The notes beneath the pieces are model-generated. The model saw only the letters and a list, made by a program, of their open reading frames with translations, was not told where the DNA came from and ran no database searches. Source: Sebastes aleutianus (Eukaryota > Chordata > Actinopteri > Perciformes > Sebastidae). Taken from it: a stretch of DNA of 64,000 bases. The stretch spans positions 21,067,380-21,131,379 of the forward strand of contig CAKAKS010000031.1 of assembly GCA_916700875.1 (NCBI GenBank). Direction: 5' to 3'. Positions 22,260 to 33,599 of this stretch are shown piece after piece. The position numbers and the translations under genes are program-made. The first letter of the stretch is position 1, and each line of letters opens with the position of its first letter.

Positions 22260-22536
22260 ACTCTTTTGGGAAATTTCAATGTGATCTCATGGGAAGGCGT
22301 AAAAATAGCATGTCATTTTTAAGGACGTTTTGCGTGTCATGTCTACGCATTATAAGCTTTTCGTGTGTTATTTAACGCCCCGTTCTCATTCCCAACTCAT
22401 CACATACAGATGCACAGTAGCAGTTTTAATCACGTGATTAATGTTGTGAATTAAAAAAAAACTACATGGAAAATATCATTGTTTGGGTTAAATTAAGTAT
22501 GTTTTTTAAATTAAGTTACGTATGTAAGTTAAGTAG
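22260..22536. mobile_element. MITE family A, part interrupted by a family M element
   Basis: CCGTTCTCATTCCCAACTCA near 22381 marks a family A terminus. The inner TACGTATGTAAGTTAAGTAG runs up to the TTAA at 22537. Confidence 0.65.
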
Positions 22537-22540
22537 TTAA

Positions 22541-23185
22541 AGTGGCAGTAGGCAGTATATTTTTGGCATCATTGGGCAAAAAATTCCATAATAACCTTTC
22601 AGCATATTGTTAGATATTGATAGATAACTAGACTTCTGCACCTCCTCATGGCTCTGTTTTCAGGCTTTAAAAAATTCCGTAACGGGAGACTTTGACCAAT
22701 CACAGGTGATTTCATTGAGAGAGCGTTCCTATTGGCTGTGCTCCGGTCATGTGACCGGTACTTGGCGTTCCTTCAACAGATTCCACAATGGCTGCCGCCT
22801 CACAAACTTTCTCATTTTACAGCTAAACCATGCACTACAAGATGATTCTGAAAACATTTGAGGAGAAAAATAGGCATTAACGTAACAGAATATTGATTCA
22901 TATTTGATCAGCGCTGCCTAGTTTGACCGTTTGGTCCGAGTTCGCGAGTGATTGACAGCCGGCTCTCATAGACAGCAGATGGACAGCAGACCTCAGATCA
23001 GCTCTTACTGCTTGTTTTCCTCCGGTCTGTGAAATCTTGCAGATGCCGTTAAGAGCACCAGAGGACACAGAGGCACATGATTTTTTCCAGGTTACCTGTT
23101 TCAAGTGCTACTGTCATGACATAACAACCGTTTTATAAAAATAACTTTTTTTATCATATTTGCTCCAATCTCGCCTACTTCAGCT
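22541..23185. mobile_element. MITE family M, copy 2 (TTAA-flanked, nested in family A)
   Basis: A 645-bp element flanked by TTAA at 22537-22540 and 23186-23189. Ends are AGTGGCAGTAGGCAG (left) and AGCTGAAGTAGGCGAG (right, read inward). It is in opposite orientation to copy 1 at 704-1233 and shares blocks such as CACCTCCTCATGGCTCTGTT and TGAAATCTTGCAGATGCCGT. The minus-strand frame 22898-23104 is part of the element and not a gene. Confidence 0.8.
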
Positions 23186-23189
23186 TTAA

Positions 23190-23530
23190 TGTAAACCATC
23201 CCATACAGACGCATGATCGCAGTATTTAAACACGTGGTTAACATTGTTAATTCAAACTAAACGATTGGTTATGTTTAGGCAACAAAGCTACTTGGTTAGT
23301 TTTAGTAAAAGATCATGGTTTGGGTTAGAATAATTGCATTCGTTGCATAAATTATGTACGTAAGTTAAGTAGTCAATGTAAATAAGTCAACGGTTGACTT
23401 TTGGTTTCAAAGGGGACACAAACAGCGGCCTTCTGGGTGAAAGTCCTGTGTTTGTTTGACCCATCCATCCCACCCCGTCTTCCTCCCTACGGGGACTTTC
23501 TCGCTCTTAAAACTACATCTCTTGAATTCC
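23190..23530. mobile_element. MITE family A, second part or adjacent copy
   Basis: Contains GGTTATGTTTAGGCAACAAA, GATCATGGTTTGGGTTAGAA, GTACGTAAGTTAAGTAGTCA and GTGAAAGTCCTGTGTTTG in family order. Confidence 0.65.
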
Positions 23531-24500
23531 GGAGCGCTTGCTGAAAAAAATGATGACTTTGAATTAATCCAAAAAAAAAATAACTGTCATTCTAAAAAAG
23601 ATAAAAGATTATTTTGTTGAAAATTAAAAAAAAAAAACTTTCTGTCACCACTAATTATCTTATCAATACCAATGAGTAGTAATTGAGTATTGAAGTATTG
23701 ATTGTTTTGTCTTTATTGAACCAAAAGTCACAATCTCCATCAGCGGGGGTAATTTTTTACAGTGTACCGACCTCCCAGCTCATCAGGTGGAATACACAGG
23801 GACAGTCCAATACATGAGGCAGAGTGACACTGACTCAGTTCATTTCAGAAAATGTACTCTGGGATGTTTGATTACGAGATGATGAAGGTGAAAATGAAAG
23901 TAAATGTGATTAAGGGAAAGAGAGTGAGTGACACAAGAGGAGTGGGAGAGAGGACTAGATAGTGGCAGAGATACAACAGAGAGGAGATTACATAATTCAG
24001 TAATTTTGACATCTGCTTCATTTCCATCAGTATTACCCAGAATCCCAGAAGAAATCTATTCATATTAGAAGATGCGATCAATGTGCGTTTGACCAGAATG
24101 CGTAAAAAGTGTTCATAGCGACTGATAACGCCTATCTAATGGCCTGATAACAGTCGAATCGGGTGGAAAGATCGTGATTCTGGTTAAATATTGAAAAAGT
24201 AAAAATCCTGTCTTGTGCTTCAAGTCCGTGTGGATGTCTTTAGTATTTTACCGAGACCACGATCTTTCTCTATTCGCCTAAATAGAACCGTGAAATTAAA
24301 CAACGCGTTAGTTGCCACGACTGTGTAGAAAAACTAATCAAATAAGTTGTCATTGAGCGTTTTCAGATACATTTAGTATGAACATTTTGCAACTTTAATC
24401 TGGGTATAATGTCCTTCAAAAAGAGGGTTGAGGCTGACACCCTACCTATTGTTAAAGAACATTTAGGCTATATTAATAAGCTCAGTATTAAATATGTCCT
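23531..24500. other. Intergenic, nothing recognised
   Basis: A-rich runs lie at 23570-23640. No gene is seen. Confidence 0.4.
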
Positions 24501-24534
24501 ACATTGGATTCCAACTAGCGACCTCCTGCTCACC

Positions 24535-24790
24535 AGTCTTCCTCTCTGTCCTCTGAGGCCGATCCAGCCCGGAGGGGGGGGTTAAACAACAGAGACTATG
24601 GACCGTAGGATGAATGAGAAACAGACATATTAATCATCTTCAGAGGAAATGACCTGTAAAAATGACAATCAATATCCATCCAAATATTAGCTCACACACC
24701 CCATCACTTGCTCGGCCTCTCAGACTCAATTGTTTAATCATTGACTGCAACTCAGCGGCACATTTTAAGTGGATATCAGTTAAGAGTGTC
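24535..24790. promoter_or_regulatory. Candidate conserved non-coding element
   Basis: A repeat-free island with several homeodomain-like cores (TATTAATCAT, GTTTAATCATTGAC) and no coding potential. The call rests on composition and lack of repeats only. Confidence 0.25.
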
Positions 24791-24999
24791 TGTCTGTTGA
24801 TACACACACACACACACTTGTAGCTGCTTTGTAGTTTCCCAGTTTAACAAGTTTAACGATTGATGTGCTGACTGTTTACTGACTGATTGTTGCTATCAAT
24901 GTCTCTTTTAGAACAATGGTCAATGGTTGATGTATTCTGGTAAATGCTATGATAAAGAGCACCGGGAGTGTAGTTTAAAGAGCGAAAACACAGAGGAGG

Positions 25000-25860
25000 T
25001 GGATGGGTCCAACAAACCAACCCGATCTTACGGGAAGGTGTATAAATACCACGACAATACACGGACTTTCCGCTTGTCATGAGTTCACATTTTAGCCTTT
25101 TTCATGTGTCATTTGTACGCCGCTTTTTGCGTCTCAGTTAGGTTACTTGGATTCAGGCAAGAAAACCACTTAGTTTGGGTGAAGGAAAACGTCATGGTAA
25201 ACTAAGTGAAACACCTACGCAAACAACTACAGAAAAAAACATAACAAACTTCAACAAAAAACGTGACAATAATGACAAATGTAACTAACGTAACTTACAA
25301 AACAAAACACCGGTCAACAACGTCCTGAACACGAGTCTCCTGGTTAAAAGTCCGGTGTTTGTTGGGCCCATCCACCTTACCACCTGCCCACCATAAGTGG
25401 TCTTTCTTGCTTTTTAAACTACTTCACTAACTCTTACCGTAGCATTTATAAGCGGATGTGTTTACATTGCAGTCAGTACAAGATACATGGCGTGCAAATG
25501 ACGCGCTGAAATCAAGAAAGGCGTACTTATTGCACGCTAAACGCCTTGCGCATTATTGTGGCATTTATACGCCTTTTCGTGTGAACGCGCTGAACAAACA
25601 CAAAGCTTTCATCCAGCAGACTGCTGTTCGTGTCCCGTGCATCATGTTACAATCAGCTGTTCGTTCGTGTCCCGTGTTCACAGCGTTCAGTGTCATTTAC
25701 ATCGTACAAACATAGTAGTTATAAACCAAACCATGTAGTTCTTTCCTAAACCTAACTATAGTGGTTTTGATGCTAAAAAATAATGCCAAGGGATGTGACA
25801 AAGCGGCGGTTTGTGAGGAGTTGGGATGAGAATGTGTTGAAGTTTGATGAAAACAGCCAT
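25000..25860. mobile_element. MITE family A, two neighbouring copies
   Basis: Inner blocks occur in two orientations. GTCTCCTGGTTAAAAGTCCG then GTGTTTGTTGGGCCCATCCA lies near 25335-25375, and TTCCTAAACCTAACTATAGT near 25743, ending ACAAAGCGGCGGTTTGTGAG near 25800. Confidence 0.6.
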
Positions 25861-26176
25861 CATGTGGCGACTGGAGTCGGAGTTCTATTTAGTTTACTTA
25901 CTTATTTTAAGCACAATCATGACGTTTTCCCTTACCCTAACTAAGTGGTTTTCTTGCCTGCAGTCACTAATTTATTAGTGATCAGTAGTGATTAATGGTT
26001 ACAAAATGGTACTAACTGGGTTGTTAGCATCCTGTAGTCCTTCATCAGAAATAAACATTTACATAAAGACATGATTTTGTTCTCATATCCAGCAATGGCA
26101 ACAACACAGACATGGCATTTTTTTTTTTTTTTTAACCTCTCTTCCTTTTTTCTACTCTCTCCCCTTCCTTGCTTTA
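25861..26176. other. Intergenic with a poly-T run
   Basis: T15 run at ~26119-26133. No gene is seen. Confidence 0.4.
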
Positions 26177-26241
26177 ATTTCTCCTCTCCTCCTCCTCCTC
26201 CTCCTCCTCCTCCACCTCCTCCTCCTCATGCCCCCTCCTCC
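26177..26241. repeat. (CTC)n trinucleotide repeat
   Basis: CTCCTCCTC run with one CCA interruption. Confidence 0.9.
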
Positions 26242-26254
26242 TGAGATGTAGTAA

Positions 26255-26425
26255 TATGTAGAGATGATGACCTATTGATTTCTGCTGGAGGGATGTTTGA
26301 CAAGCGGCCGGCAGCTGGAACACACTCAGGTTGTAATCTCACTTGTTCAGTAATTAGCGGTTGACTTATTACACTGAGACTGAGGCTGTGACACTGCAGG
26401 GCTCCAGGCAGCGGCTGACTGATGC
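26255..26425. promoter_or_regulatory. Candidate conserved non-coding element
   Basis: Non-repetitive, GC-balanced sequence with AGTAATTAGCGGTTGAC and TTGACAAGCGGCCGGCAGC blocks. It lacks coding potential. Inference only. Confidence 0.25.
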
Positions 26426-26689
26426 TTTTATTTTATTTCTTTTTATTTTATTTTTGGGCATTTGTTTTTAAATATTTTAGATGCTATTGCTTCAATTTGA
26501 GCATTTTCATGCAGCAAACTTCTTTGCTGTCCACCGTAGATCAGTGGTTGAACCTTTTATACATCTTATTAATTTTTGTTTTGTCTTTGGCTTGATTATT
26601 AATTTATAAATATATTAATGTATTGTATTTTACAGGAAAAATATTATCTTTGCATACCTGTATTCAGACAGGTGCGTAGGAAAGTCCTT
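26426..26689. other. Intergenic, T-rich, nothing recognised
   Basis: T/A-rich, including TTTTATTT runs. No gene is seen. Confidence 0.4.
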
Positions 26690-27125
26690 TAAGTACCGTA
26701 AAGGGAGATTTGTCAAGTATTTAAAACTCTTATCAACATGGGAGTGGACAAATATGCTTGCTTTATGCAAATGTATGTATATATTTATTATTGGAAATGA
26801 ATTAACAACACAAAACAGTGACAAATATTGTCCAGAAACCCTCAAACGTACTGCATTTAGCATAAAAAAATATGCTCAAATAATAACATGGCAAACTCAA
26901 GTCCAACAGGCAACAACAGCTGTCAGTGTGTCAGTGTGCTGACTTGACTATGACTTGCCCCAAACTGCATGTGATTATCATAAAGTGGGCATGTCTGTAA
27001 AGGGGAGACTCGTGGGTACCCATAGAACCCATTTACATTCACATATCTTGATGTCAGAGGTCAAGGGGACCCCTTTGAAAATGACCATGCTAGTTTTTTC
27101 TTCGCCAAAATCTAAAATTTAGAGT
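26690..27125 (-). mobile_element. hAT-like family B element, reverse orientation, truncated
   Basis: Reads as the reverse complement of 16072-16475 and of the second half of 20464-20969: GGAGATTTGTCAAGTATTTA, CATAAAGTGGGCATGTCTGT and GAGGTCAAGGGGACCCCTTT. Both ends are missing. Confidence 0.75.
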
Positions 27126-27452
27126 TGATAAATGAATGCAGTAAATAAATGTGATTTATGAAACTGCATCAAATCAAGAATATTTTCAGTACAATACAAT
27201 GTCTGCTTTATATACAGGTGTTTTTTTTTACTGTGATTGATTATAATATAGATAAATAACAAACTTAAAGAAAGAGTAAACCAGGAGAATATCGGACGCC
27301 GAGTGGAGATTGTTCTCTGTTGTTTTGAAGGGATTTAAAATGCATCTGAGCTGTGAAGATGAACATTGTAGTGACACACAGTCACACCAGCAGCATGCTC
27401 ATCATTACTAATTTATATCTTATCCTGTGTGCTAAAACACCAGAGACCAACA
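27126..27452. other. Intergenic, nothing recognised
   Basis: No gene or repeat. Confidence 0.4.
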
Positions 27453-27454
27453 CA

Positions 27455-27498
<44 letters not shown>

Positions 27499-27511
27499 CA
27501 CACACACACAC
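27453..27511. repeat. (CA)n microsatellite
   Basis: CA run with one CG interruption. Confidence 0.93.
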
Positions 27512-27646
27512 AGGACTGAGATTAAAGGGTAGTTCTGCAGTGTTACAAAGATAATTGATGTGTGTTTTGCTGAACAATCAGAGTTGATTGTTGAGGAGAT
27601 ATAATCACTGTGATTAGAGGACAGCACTAGACACTAAAACACTGTC

Positions 27647-27647
<1 letters not shown>

Positions 27648-27705
<58 letters not shown>
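27648..27705. repeat. (CA)n microsatellite
   Basis: Nearly uninterrupted CA run. Confidence 0.95.
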
Positions 27706-27708
<3 letters not shown>

Positions 27709-27879
27709 CATGTTTCTACCTGATGGCTCTGCGGAACACCAGCCAATGGGAAGGTTGGATTCATCCAACCAGAGGAAAAGCCCCATTTCTCCCTGTCATG
27801 AACATGCAATCTGTATCTGTATATCTTATCTAGAACAGGAGAAATGCATGTTAATGCAGGTAGAGGTGTATATGCAACA

Positions 27880-28130
27880 TTAAAGGGATAGTTCAGATTT
27901 TTTGAAGCTGGGTTGTACAAGGTACTTATCCATAGTCAGTGTGTTACCTATACAGTAGATGACGGTCGGCACGCCTCCAGTTTGGAGAAACAGACAGAAG
28001 TACCAGCACGGGAGCAAAGCAATGTACTGCTGTGGACGGGGGCAGCAGCAAAACGTATACTGTATGCAAAGCCTGGTCATTATATCCAGGGACATCAGGT
28101 CTCATCACTGTCTTAAAGGTGTTTTTACCC
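27880..28130 (+). mobile_element. Teleost interspersed repeat (GGGATAGTTCAGATTTT type)
   Basis: TTAAAGGGATAGTTCAGATT, GTACTTATCCATAGTCAGTG, GATGACGGTCGGCACGCC and GCAATGTACTGCTGTGGAC are blocks I remember as a very common fish MITE-like repeat. The small frames on both strands are not genes. Confidence 0.55.
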
Positions 28131-28167
28131 TCCTGTTGTTAGATTTAGGTTGATTATAATGAAGTTT

Positions 28168-28453
28168 TGGGTTGGCACGGTGGTGCGTGGAGTTTGCATG
28201 TTCTCCCCGTGTTAACGTGGGTTTCCTCTGGGTTCTCCGGTTTCCTCCGGTCCAAAGACATGCAGGTTAGGTTTATCGTTGACTCTAAATTGCCCGTATA
28301 GGTGTGAATGTGAGCCTGAATGGTTGTCTGTCTCTATGTGTCAGCCCTGTGATAGTCTGGCGACCTGTCCAGGGTGTACGCCGCCTTCACCTAATGTCAG
28401 CTGGGCTCCAGTCCCCCTGCGAATAGGATAAGCGGTTACAGATAATGAATGAG
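28168..28453 (+). mobile_element. Teleost repeat with GGCACGGTGGTG start and ATGA tail
   Basis: GGCACGGTGGTGCGTGGAG, TTTGCATGTTCTCCCCGTG, CCAAAGACATGCAGGTTAGG, CTGGCGACCTGTCCAGGGTG and GGATAAGCGGTTACAGATAA followed by ATGAATGA. This is an abundant fish repeat, which I think is a LINE-type 3' part, with an internal deletion after GGTGGTG. The exact family is not certain. Confidence 0.6.
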
Positions 28454-28850
28454 TGTTAAGTTTTCTATTGATCAGAGGTATAGATGAGACAGTCATACAA
28501 TCTGGTTAGTTCATGTGGTTATTAGTGGACTGTTTCTGTGTTTTGCTTGTTAAAAAAAAACTGTGTGTAATATTTAACATAGTTTTGTGGCAACGGTTAA
28601 GTACCTCAAAATTGTACTTTAGTACAGTACTTCTTACTTTTACTAAAGTATTTACTACTGTACGTACTTTCCACTAACTGGAAAATAAGCAGAGTGTGTG
28701 CGTGTCTGTGTGTGTGTATGTAAATCATGCTAAATCATACATGCACAAGTATACGCATGTGTGTTTGTATGTTAATATGTGTGTATATTCCGTATGTACA
28801 CAGGGCTGTGGATGAAACCGTGTGCATGCATGTGTGTGTGTGTGTGTGTC
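28454..28850. other. Intergenic with scattered GT runs
   Basis: Imperfect GT runs at 28690-28720 and 28820-28848. No gene is seen. Confidence 0.4.
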
Positions 28851-28859
28851 CTCTAACTA

Positions 28860-29190
28860 AATGGACGGGTCTAATCACCTCAGAGGGAGGAACCTCTTCC
28901 CCTTCCGCCGCCTCTTAACATTAACGGATATTAACGGCCCCCAACGCTCCTCCGTTTCCTACTGAGAAATGAAATACATCACTAATGGTTTATCACAAAC
29001 ACGGCTAATGCTTTATGCAGACCTCTTACCATTAATAAATGATGGCATGTAAAGGGGGGGAGGGGTGCTGTGAGAGCTGACGGGGGCCTAAAGGGGGAGA
29101 GTTGGATCAGTTTCAGATATTAAACAGAAAAAAGGGGCGCTTGATTTGGCTCATTTTGTGGCGATGAGGTGATTAATCTGTTTTTACCAT
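28860..29190. promoter_or_regulatory. Candidate conserved non-coding element
   Basis: A repeat-free island including ACTAATGGTTTATCACAAAC, CTAATGCTTTATGCAGACC and GATGAGGTGATTAATCTG. There is no coding frame. The spacing of AT-rich homeodomain-like cores in otherwise mixed sequence resembles vertebrate enhancers. Inference only. Confidence 0.3.
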
Positions 29191-29199
29191 CTGTGAGTG

Positions 29200-29994
29200 C
29201 TCAAGAATTCAGGGATTTTTTTTTTTTTAACAAATCACATTTAATACTAGCACCTCTGATTTACGGAAGCAGAGTTTTGTCTGCTAATTGCACGGGGAAA
29301 AAAGTCATAAATTGACTCAATGAAGTTATGTATCCTCAAATTAGTTCATGTATTTTACTAAATCAAACTCACAAATCACTTATTCATTTTCTTAAATTAT
29401 TAGAGTAAGGTCATTGCCTTCATGTAAGAGTTGTAAGACTTGTAAGCCGTCCTGAAACTTTTTTTTTTTTTACCTCTATGTGATGCCAGTTTTGCGGTAC
29501 TTCTAATAAATGTGAATTGTTACTTACATGTTAAATATTACAGATGATGCCACAGGTTAACTGTCAGAGATGAACTCCAGTAATGACTTTTTGTCTGCCC
29601 AAAGTGTTGCCGCAGAAATGGACTTTGGTTTGTTCAAAGCAAGGTGACCTTCAGCATCAGACAGAGTGGGACACATGATGATGATGATGATGTCACGGTG
29701 ATGTCATCTGTCAGGAAGGTAATTGTGCCGTGACGTTTTTTAATAACTGCTGCTCATCTCGGATATCGTCTGTACTGGTGCCTGACCCACAATCTTTTAC
29801 AAGAGAGAGAGACAGACGGGCATGGAGAGACATACTTGGAAAGATAAAGACATGAAGAGGAACAGGGAAACAGACGCAAAAACTAAAAGATGGACAGAGG
29901 AAGAGGAGAGGGAATAGAGGAAAATTGACACTAGACAACTGCAGAGAGAAGTGAAACACAAAACACTACATTTCTAGTCTACGTTTCAAAGTCT
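29200..29994. other. Intergenic, nothing recognised
   Basis: Short (GAT)n at 29679-29692 and purine-rich 29805-29950. The minus-strand frame there is low complexity. Confidence 0.4.
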
Positions 29995-30245
29995 GTGTAG
30001 GGAAGAGGTCGGGGTGGATGGATGGGTCAAACAAATCCGTGGGTACTCCGACTTTCACCCAGGAGACTGCTTTTCGTGTCCTGTGTGAAACCAAAACTCA
30101 ATGTTGACTTATTTTAACATTAAACGTGACATACGTAACTTCAGTTATGTAACAAACATACTTATTTTAAGCTAAACCATGATGTCTTACTTAACCTAAC
30201 CAAGTTTTTTTTTTTGCCTAAACTACAATACCTAGTAGTTTTATT
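29995..30245. mobile_element. MITE family A, partial
   Basis: GACTTTCACCCAGGAGACTG, CGTGTCCTGTGTGAAACCAA and TATTTTAAGCTAAACCATGA follow family order. The termini are missing. Confidence 0.6.
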
Positions 30246-30343
30246 GCATGTTTGTTTACTTTTGTTTCAATTCACAACAATTTAACGTGTTTAAAACTTT
30301 TTAAAACAGCGACCATGATCCGGGAGAAAACATAAAAATTGTG

Positions 30344-30829
30344 GGTAACACTTCATTTTACAGGTCCGCAATTTTCATGGTAATTAGGTGATAATTAGCA
30401 AGTAACCTATTTGAAATATTTTGGAAATTGCAGCCAAATAACCCCAATATTTACCTCAAAATGTATCAAAAATGACTTTATTATAAACATTATTTAATAT
30501 TTATATTCTGATACATTTCCAGGAAAAGAATACAAAGTTAATTGATATGCTTTATTTCCATGTCTGCTGTTAAATATTTATAAGTTTTGGACCTCCGATG
30601 AAGAGCAGCGCGCAGCCGCTTCTCAAACCTAAGGGCACTATTTTAACCATTATATGCTATTTTAGTATATAATCATTAATTAATGATTATAATAAAGTCA
30701 TTTTCGATCAATTTTGAGGTAAATATTGGGGTAAATTGGCAGTAATTCCAAAGAAATTTCCAATAGGTCACTTGGTAATTATCACCTAATTACCATGAAA
30801 TTTGCAGACCCGTAAAATTAAGTGTTACC
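30344..30829. mobile_element. MITE family C, full-length copy with long inverted ends
   Basis: A 486-bp element starting GGTAACACTTCATTTTACAG and ending TAAAATTAAGTGTTACC. The outer ~110 bp at each end are inverted copies of each other (CATGGTAATTAGGTGATAAT and its complement, then the ACCCCAATATTTACCTC block). The centre holds CCTAAGGGCACTATTTTAAC. No coding frame is present. Confidence 0.82.
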
Positions 30830-31340
30830 GTAAAACTAGTCCTTTTGCATAAACTTATGTTAAAATTCTAATGCTAATGTGATGCCCATGTCAAATAGTC
30901 TAAACTAAACTTATTTACATTTTTATTTGTTTCTATTGTCAGACGACAGACTGAGTATGAAACTTGATCCCAGCTCATAAACACTACATTGACCAGCAGT
31001 CATTACCAGGCTTCTGAGCTGCAGATAAAATCATTATTTTACATCACAACGTTGCCGGACAAATGAAACTAAAATACAGGTTAATGGCAGCAGCTGCTGT
31101 GAGATCGACTAACATTTAAAACGAAGTGATGTCAGAAGCTTAGAAGCAAGAAAAGACTGTCTCATTCCAGTACAGCCAGAAAAACTTACCTCATCTAAAT
31201 GACCTACAAACGTGAATTTATGCTTTAAAAAACAAGAACAATGTCGTCAAAACAACACAAAGTTATACTACAATTACGGCTGCTGAAGAAACAGTTGATG
31301 TTATACAGATGCAGAGAGAATAAGAAGGTATACAGACAGA
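30830..31340. other. Intergenic, nothing recognised
   Basis: No gene or repeat. Confidence 0.4.
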
Positions 31341-31508
31341 ACCAGTAAGACACAGACAGGTACAGTGAGACAACTGGTACAGTGAGAGAAGCACCGAGAC
31401 AGATAGGTAGATACAGAGAGACAGGTAGGACAGACAAGTAGAGACAGACATGGTATCAGACAGACAGGTAGAGACAGACACAGTATCAGACAGACGGGTA
31501 GAGAGTCT
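31341..31508. repeat. Degenerate (GACAGGTAGA)n tract
   Basis: CAGACAGGTAGAGACAGAC-type units with point changes. The Leu/Ser/Tyr-rich frames are repeat-derived. Confidence 0.7.
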
Positions 31509-31559
31509 CCTCGTGTATCCGTCCTCCTTCGTCTCCCTCCTCACAGATCAGCAGCAGGA

Positions 31560-31880
31560 CGGGACACAAACTTATGATTTGCCCTCTCCATCGAGGCTCC
31601 ATAACTCACCCCCGCGCCTGCCGCTCGCTGTCACCGCGCCGACACCAGCCGGTTTTCGGGGTGAAATATGGCCGCCTGGGCCATCCCCGCGGCCCGCTCC
31701 AAAACAACGTTAGGCTGGAAAAATGGCAGGAGGAGGCGCGGGGTTAATAGAGCGATCCTCCTCTTTTAATTGAAAAAGTTAAACGAGGCGACGGGGCGAG
31801 GATGTTATTACAGGGGATGAGACGGGAGCAGAGAGATGAATGGCGGCCTCCGAGGTTGGGTTAATGAGGACACAGGGGAG
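31560..31880. promoter_or_regulatory. GC-rich, CpG-containing island; candidate regulatory element
   Basis: Unusually GC- and CpG-rich for this intergenic stretch (CGCTCGCTGTCACCGCGCC, CATCCCCGCGGCCCGCTCC), followed by TTTTAATTGAAAAAGTTAAA and TGGCGGCCTCCGAGG. It has no repeat or convincing frame. It could be a conserved enhancer, an unannotated promoter or a distant CpG island. Confidence 0.35.
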
Positions 31881-32089
31881 CATGTAGGATACTGGACATG
31901 AGGGTCAAACGCGTGTATGTGTGCTGGAAAATCAGGGTTCACAAGGATAAAAGCTGAGTTTCAAGGCGTTTGGTGAACAGACAGTTTCCATCTCTTCACA
32001 GGAGCTGATTCGTATACTGTTGTATACTGCAGTTAGTGTACTAGAAATCTATGTACTGTACACTGTCTTGTACTAACGGGATGATGCAG

Positions 32090-32354
32090 GATGGGCCCAG
32101 ACGGATGTCAGTTAAGGGCCCTTTTACACCTACCTTGTTCGGTCTCCCACAAAATTACGTTCTTATACAATCAAACTGCGTTCTCAGTTATCTTTCGAGG
32201 GAAATGTTGGCCTCTTTTCTCCTGGATTACAGTTGCAGCTTTAAACACATGGTTAACGTTGTAAATTGAAACAAATCAAAACAGAAAAATGCAACATCAC
32301 TGCTTAGTTAGGTTCAGGAAACAAAACTACTGGGTTAGGTTTAGTAAAAAAAAC
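32090..32354. mobile_element. MITE family A, partial
   Basis: TGGTTAACGTTGTAAATTGA, AGTTAGGTTCAGGAAACAAA and CTGGGTTAGGTTTAGTAAAA. It ends where the family C copy at 32355 begins. Confidence 0.5.
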
Positions 32355-32984
32355 AGTAACACTTCATTTTACAGGTCTGCAAATTTCATGGTAATTAGGT
32401 GATAATTAAGTCATCTATTTGAAATTTCTTTGTAATTACTGCCAAATTACCCCAATATTTACCTCAAAATGTATCAAAAATTACTTTATTTTAAACATTA
32501 TTTAATTATTATATGCTAAAATAGCACATAATGGTTAAAATAGGGCCCTTAGCTTGAGAAGCGGCTGTGTGCTGCTCTTCATCGGAGGTGGAAAACTAAT
32601 AGAAGTCACTTCTGATCAGGCACAAATCTCACCATTGTGTGACTTATTGTCGACACAAATGTAACCTGGTAGCTGATGTCATGATTCAGTGAGTCATTTT
32701 AAAGAAATTTCAAAGAAGTTATTTGCTTATTATCATCTATTCACCAGCAGACATACATGGAAATAAAGCAGATCAATTAACTTGAAATGTATTAAATAAA
32801 TTCATCAGCTATTGGGAAATAGCGGAATATAATTATTGAATAATGTTTATAATAAAGTAATTTTTGATAAATGTTGAGGTAAATATTGGGGTAATTTTAA
32901 TTCCAAAGAAATTTAAAATAGGTTACTTGCGCATTATCACTTAATTACCATGAAATTTGCAGACCTGTAAAAAGAAGTGTTACC
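32355..32984. mobile_element. MITE family C, full-length long form
   Basis: A 630-bp element with AGTAACACTTCATTTTACAG at one end and the complementary AGAAGTGTTACCT at the other. Compared with 30344-30829 it carries an extra central block, with CACTTCTGATCAGGCACAAA and GCTATTGGGAAATAGCGGAA, also present at 57345-58052. Confidence 0.82.
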
Positions 32985-33395
32985 TGAACAAGTGAGTGAA
33001 ACAATCTTCTGAATGATTTGCTGCTCTGCAGTGGAGGTAGCAGGCAGTAATGCTAGGTGAGCAGGAACAACGTCGATTTAGCGGTTCCAAACAGAGTTTG
33101 GAAAGGATAACTGGATTCACTGAGGAGAGTCGGTCTGTTCTATTACTACAGAGTCAGAGTCAAAGACAGTCACAGTGTCACTAACCTTATAGAACAACTA
33201 TATAGCGATAGATGAACAACTAAAACTAAAACTAAATCAAAATCAGGTGCCAGAATTAACGCTGACAGACACACACACACACATTCTCAGTTTGCTGTGC
33301 AGCCATGCAATTAGGCCTCTGATCCATAGTAGCTCTGCCTGTATAGAGCTCAACATGTTGTCTATTGATTGGCCTGTGAGTAGAGAACAGACCAG
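32985..33395. other. Intergenic, nothing recognised
   Basis: A short CA run at ~33269-33282. No gene is seen. Confidence 0.4.
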
Positions 33396-33409
33396 AGGCC
33401 ATGTTAAAG

Positions 33410-33550
33410 TAAGTGTGTGTGTGTGTGCGCGTGTGAGAGAGAGAGAAAGGGATGGATGACGAGGGCCAATCAGAGTTGGCTAAAGGGTGAGAGAGACACA
33501 GAGATGAAGAAACAGAAACAGATGGAGGAAAGTTGTGATGGAGAGAGAAA
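33410..33550. repeat. (GT)n followed by purine-rich GA tract
   Basis: GT run at 33413-33434, GA run at 33434-33448, then GAGAGA/GAAACAGA-rich sequence. Confidence 0.75.
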
Positions 33551-33599
33551 GAAAAACAGAAATAGAATCAATCATTTGTGATTTAGATCGATGAATCTC

